Shown: one piece after another, positions 63,992 to 64,000 of the stretch
Numbering within the stretch: position 1 is the first letter of the stretch
How the letters are laid out: every line of letters starts with the position of its first letter
Origin: Bin5 sp965207495
GTDB lineage: Bacteria; Chloroflexota; Anaerolineae; Caldilineales; Caldilineaceae
DNA: 64,000 nucleotides
Direction: 5' to 3'
Assembly (NCBI GenBank): GCA_965207495.1
Contig: OZ242287.1
Coordinates: forward strand, 3,658,001 to 3,722,000
Notes under the pieces: model-generated
Seen by the model: only the letters and a program-made list of their open reading frames with translations
Database searches by the model: none
What the model was told of the DNA's origin: nothing
Made by a program: the position numbers and the translations under genes

Positions 63992-64000
63992 TGCCGTCAA

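Larger units (their letters stand above)
63137..64000. other. Right-end noncoding region, no gene recognised
   Basis: About 860 bp with no convincing gene. A short frame with AAGGAGG upstream starts at 63343 (TTG) but is only 18 codons long; it might be the start of a broken gene. The region includes the GGCGCGACAT array at 63451 and a promoter at the window end. Confidence 0.5.

Overview
The window is bacterial, gene-dense and moderately GC-rich, with short intergenic gaps and many start/stop overlaps. The gene content points to a free-living or host-associated member of the Chloroflexota, perhaps the Caldilineae or Anaerolineae. The hints are Thr/Pro-rich linkers in surface proteins, a CpXC-domain protein, LCP and MenA genes, and several phytanoyl-CoA dioxygenase, SMP-30 and sialidase-like genes. 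This placement is inference from gene content; no marker gene was compared.

Layout. 1-1.2 kb: two tandem PhyH dioxygenases (the first cut by the window edge), then an intergenic stretch with a dispersed repeat. 2.0-5.8 kb: a heterodimeric ABC exporter with one degenerate ATP site. 5.9-7.1 kb: a lone MalK/UgpC-type ATPase. 7.5-17.7 kb: a long rightward run containing a PolX-like protein that has lost its polymerase carboxylates but keeps its PHP metal site, an SH3-like membrane protein, NAD-dependent DNA ligase (these three joined by 4-bp overlaps), a TPR protein, a CpXC protein, a CinA with a degenerate C-terminal domain, and an LCP protein. 17.8-24.6 kb (leftward): methyltransferase, alpha/beta hydrolase, small unknown, FAD oxidoreductase, MenA, a polytopic membrane protein, and a TIGR01777 epimerase. 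24.6-30.2 kb (leftward): alpha-glucan phosphorylase, 6-phosphogluconolactonase and glucose-6-phosphate dehydrogenase, which together feed glycogen into the oxidative pentose phosphate pathway. 30.3-35.0 kb (leftward): an iron/thiamine-type ABC ATPase and double permease without a binding protein, a 4-TM protein, ThrH, and a histidine phosphatase.

35.1-38.1 kb: a TrkH/KtrB potassium channel subunit behind a structured leader, and an M29-type aminopeptidase. 38.2-41 kb: a DUF4268 protein with a nuclease-like domain, tRNA-Gly(CCC) with a clear promoter, and an Asp-box sialidase-like protein. 41.3-48.3 kb: an SLC13/RCK-type permease, an SMP-30 lactonase, a uronate-dehydrogenase-like SDR and a YjhG/YagF-type xylonate dehydratase, which looks like an oxidative sugar-acid route. 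A second SMP-30 gene lies at 51.2 kb. 48.4-52.6 kb: a Nudix-zinc ribbon fusion, an orphan 2-oxoacid dehydrogenase E1-beta, a HicB-HicA toxin-antitoxin pair, the second SMP-30 protein and an ABM-domain protein. 52.7-54.9 kb: malic enzyme fused to a phosphotransacetylase domain. 55-55.3 kb: heptamer repeats and the second copy of the dispersed repeat. 55.5-62.2 kb: a complete oligopeptide-type ABC importer (two permeases, two ATPases, lipoprotein). 62.3-63.1 kb: a third PhyH. 63.1-64 kb: no gene recognised, but a phased GGCGCGACAT array and a promoter firing out of the window.

No CRISPR array, complete insertion sequence, prophage or rRNA gene was seen. The most unusual items are the catalytically stripped PolX in a ligase operon, the trkH leader with nested and overlapping stem-loops, the nuclease-like DUF4268 protein, and the two families of noncoding repeats.
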